6,266 nt of DNA. Source: Acidobacteriota bacterium. GTDB taxonomy: Bacteria; Acidobacteriota; Vicinamibacteria; Vicinamibacterales; 2-12-FULL-66-21. The DNA is taken from contig JAIVJE010000056.1 in assembly GCA_020200195.1 (NCBI GenBank), forward strand, positions 1 to 6,266, written 5' to 3'. A program made the position numbers and the translations under genes. The notes below the pieces were generated by a model. The model saw only the letters and a list, made by a program, of their open reading frames with translations. It was not told where the DNA came from and searched no databases. Shown in pieces: positions 5,222 to 6,266 of this stretch (position 1 is its first letter; each line of letters starts with the position of its first letter).

Positions 5222-6266
5222 ATGACTAAACTGACGGGACACATGCGAACCAATCCATCCCTTCTCCTGCTCGTGCTCGTTGGGGCGGCACCCACGCTCG
5301 GCGCCGCTCAGGAGCAGACGATCCAGATCATCCGGAGCGGCCCCGGCGAAGGGATGCAGATGCCCGGGATGGGTCCGCGCCAGGTGAAGGCCGGCACCGG
5401 GCGGATCAAAGGACAGGTGGCGGCGACCGATACCGGCGCGCCGATCAGGCGCGCGCAGGTTCGCGTCTCAGGGCCCGACATCGGCATGAAGACCGCGATG
5501 ACCGATGCCGAGGGTCGTTACGAGTTCCGCGATCTTCCCGCCGGCCGCTTCACGCTGATGGCCAGCAAGTCCGGTTACGTAAACGTGCAGTACGGGCAGA
5601 CGCGACCGTTCGAGTCCGGACGGCCGATCGAGCTTGCGGACAAGCAGATGCTGGACAAGGCGGACATCAGCATGCCGCGCGGCAGCGTGATCTCGGGACG
5701 CATCGTCGATGAGTTCGGCGAGCCGCTTGCGGACGTGATGGTGAACGCCATGCGCCAGACCTGGGCCGGCGGAAGACGGCGGCTGGTGCCGGCGGGAGGC
5801 CGGATCGCTCAGACGAACGACCTCGGTCAGTTCCGGATGTACGGGCTCCCCCCGGGGGAATACTACGTGACCGCGACGCTGCGCGGCGTCGAGACCCTCA
5901 TGATGGACATGAACGTGGGTCCTGGCGGCCCGGTCGGATCCGCGCCCGCGTCCGGCTATGCGCCGACCTACTTCCCGGGCACCACGTCCGGCGCCGAAGC
6001 ACAGAGAATCACGCTCGCGGTCGGTCAGGAAGTTCCAAACACCGAGTTCGCGCTGACGCCGGTGAAGCTCGCGCGCATCACGGGGACCGTCGTGAATTCC
6101 GAAGGCAAGCCTGTCGAAGGCGCGATGATCAGCGCCGTGCCGGCCAGCCGCGGAACGGACATGGGTATGTTCATGATGGGCGGTGGGACGCGCTCGAGCA
6201 AAGATGGCGCGTTCACGTTGACTGGCGTCACGCCCGGAGACTACACCCTGCAGGCGCGGTCGGTAC
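5222..6266 (+). CDS. Secreted protein with repeated carboxypeptidase-regulatory-like domains (partial, cut at right edge)
   Basis: The frame is open for 348 codons to the edge. The start is ATG 5222 or ATG 5243; the latter gives MRTNPSLLLLVLVGAAPTLG, a compact Sec signal peptide probably cut after GAA before QEQ, so the product is exported. Neither start has a strong Shine-Dalgarno. Numbering from 5222, a Gly/Met-rich linker (about 35-58) precedes three beta-sandwich repeats. Each begins like GRIKGQV (60), ISGRIVDEFGEPL (157) or RITGTVVNSEGKP (286), and closes with a D/N-x-x-G-x-F/Y-x-L-x-P-G-x-Y/F pattern, as in DAEGRYEFRDLPAGRF and KDGAFTLTGVTPGDY. APTYFPGTTSGAEAQRI (about 244-260) is a linker I associate with acidobacterial members. 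Such domains are structural or carbohydrate-binding accessories, and no catalytic domain is visible. It follows hemH after 102 nt and is probably transcribed separately. Its true length and function lie outside the window. Confidence 0.88.
   Translation, partial: MTKLTGHMRTNPSLLLLVLVGAAPTLGAAQEQTIQIIRSGPGEGMQMPGMGPRQVKAGTGRIKGQVAATDTGAPIRRAQVRVSGPDIGMKTAMTDAEGRYEFRDLPAGRFTLMASKSGYVNVQYGQTRPFESGRPIELADKQMLDKADISMPRGSVISGRIVDEFGEPLADVMVNAMRQTWAGGRRRLVPAGGRIAQTNDLGQFRMYGLPPGEYYVTATLRGVETLMMDMNVGPGGPVGSAPASGYAPTYFPGTTSGAEAQRITLAVGQEVPNTEFALTPVKLARITGTVVNSEGKPVEGAMISAVPASRGTDMGMFMMGGGTRSSKDGAFTLTGVTPGDYTLQARSV

Overview
The window looks like a high-GC bacterial chromosome fragment, most likely from an Acidobacteriota relative and perhaps the Vicinamibacteria lineage. 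That placement is an inference. It rests on high GC, a secreted protein built of repeated carboxypeptidase-regulatory-like domains, and palindromic repeats translating as VRLKPDTT / VRLQPDL, which I remember from predicted proteins of that group. No rRNA or marker-gene comparison was possible.

Layout, left to right. Positions 1 to about 371 hold a minus-strand gene remnant that runs off the left edge; its reading frame breaks near 227 and a further break upstream is possible. I could not name its family. Positions 478-614 carry no clear gene but are unusually structured: three hairpins and an exact tandem 11-mer lie just 3' of a complete tRNA-Pro(CGG) gene (647-723, minus). This is a plausible recombination or integration neighbourhood. 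From there to 3935 is a tight minus-strand cluster, transcribed right to left: a NagX/HGSNAT-like membrane acyltransferase homologue (2790-3935), an MFS permease (1522-2793, overlapping it by 4 nt), the 5'/3'-nucleotidase SurE (736-1503) and the tRNA 12 nt beyond surE. A 35-nt divergent intergenic region with overlapping -10-like hexamers separates this cluster from plus-strand hemH (ferrochelatase, 3971-5119). A 102-nt gap follows, then a secreted multi-domain protein (from 5222) cut by the right edge.

The main curiosity is a REP-like palindrome, GTCCGGC-NNNN-GCCGGAC, inside two unrelated genes without breaking either. Two copies lie in the loop joining the two halves of the MFS permease. 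Five copies (three perfect-armed, one decayed, one inverted) lie in the C-terminal half of ferrochelatase and add about 63 residues. Removing them returns hemH to roughly 319 residues, the usual size. The core is open on both strands and reads VRLKPD one way and VRLQPD the other, so it behaves as a frame-compatible inserting element.

Functionally the window is mixed housekeeping: haem synthesis, nucleotide salvage or stress response, a transporter paired with a membrane acyltransferase, and a tRNA. No defence or biosynthetic system is visible.
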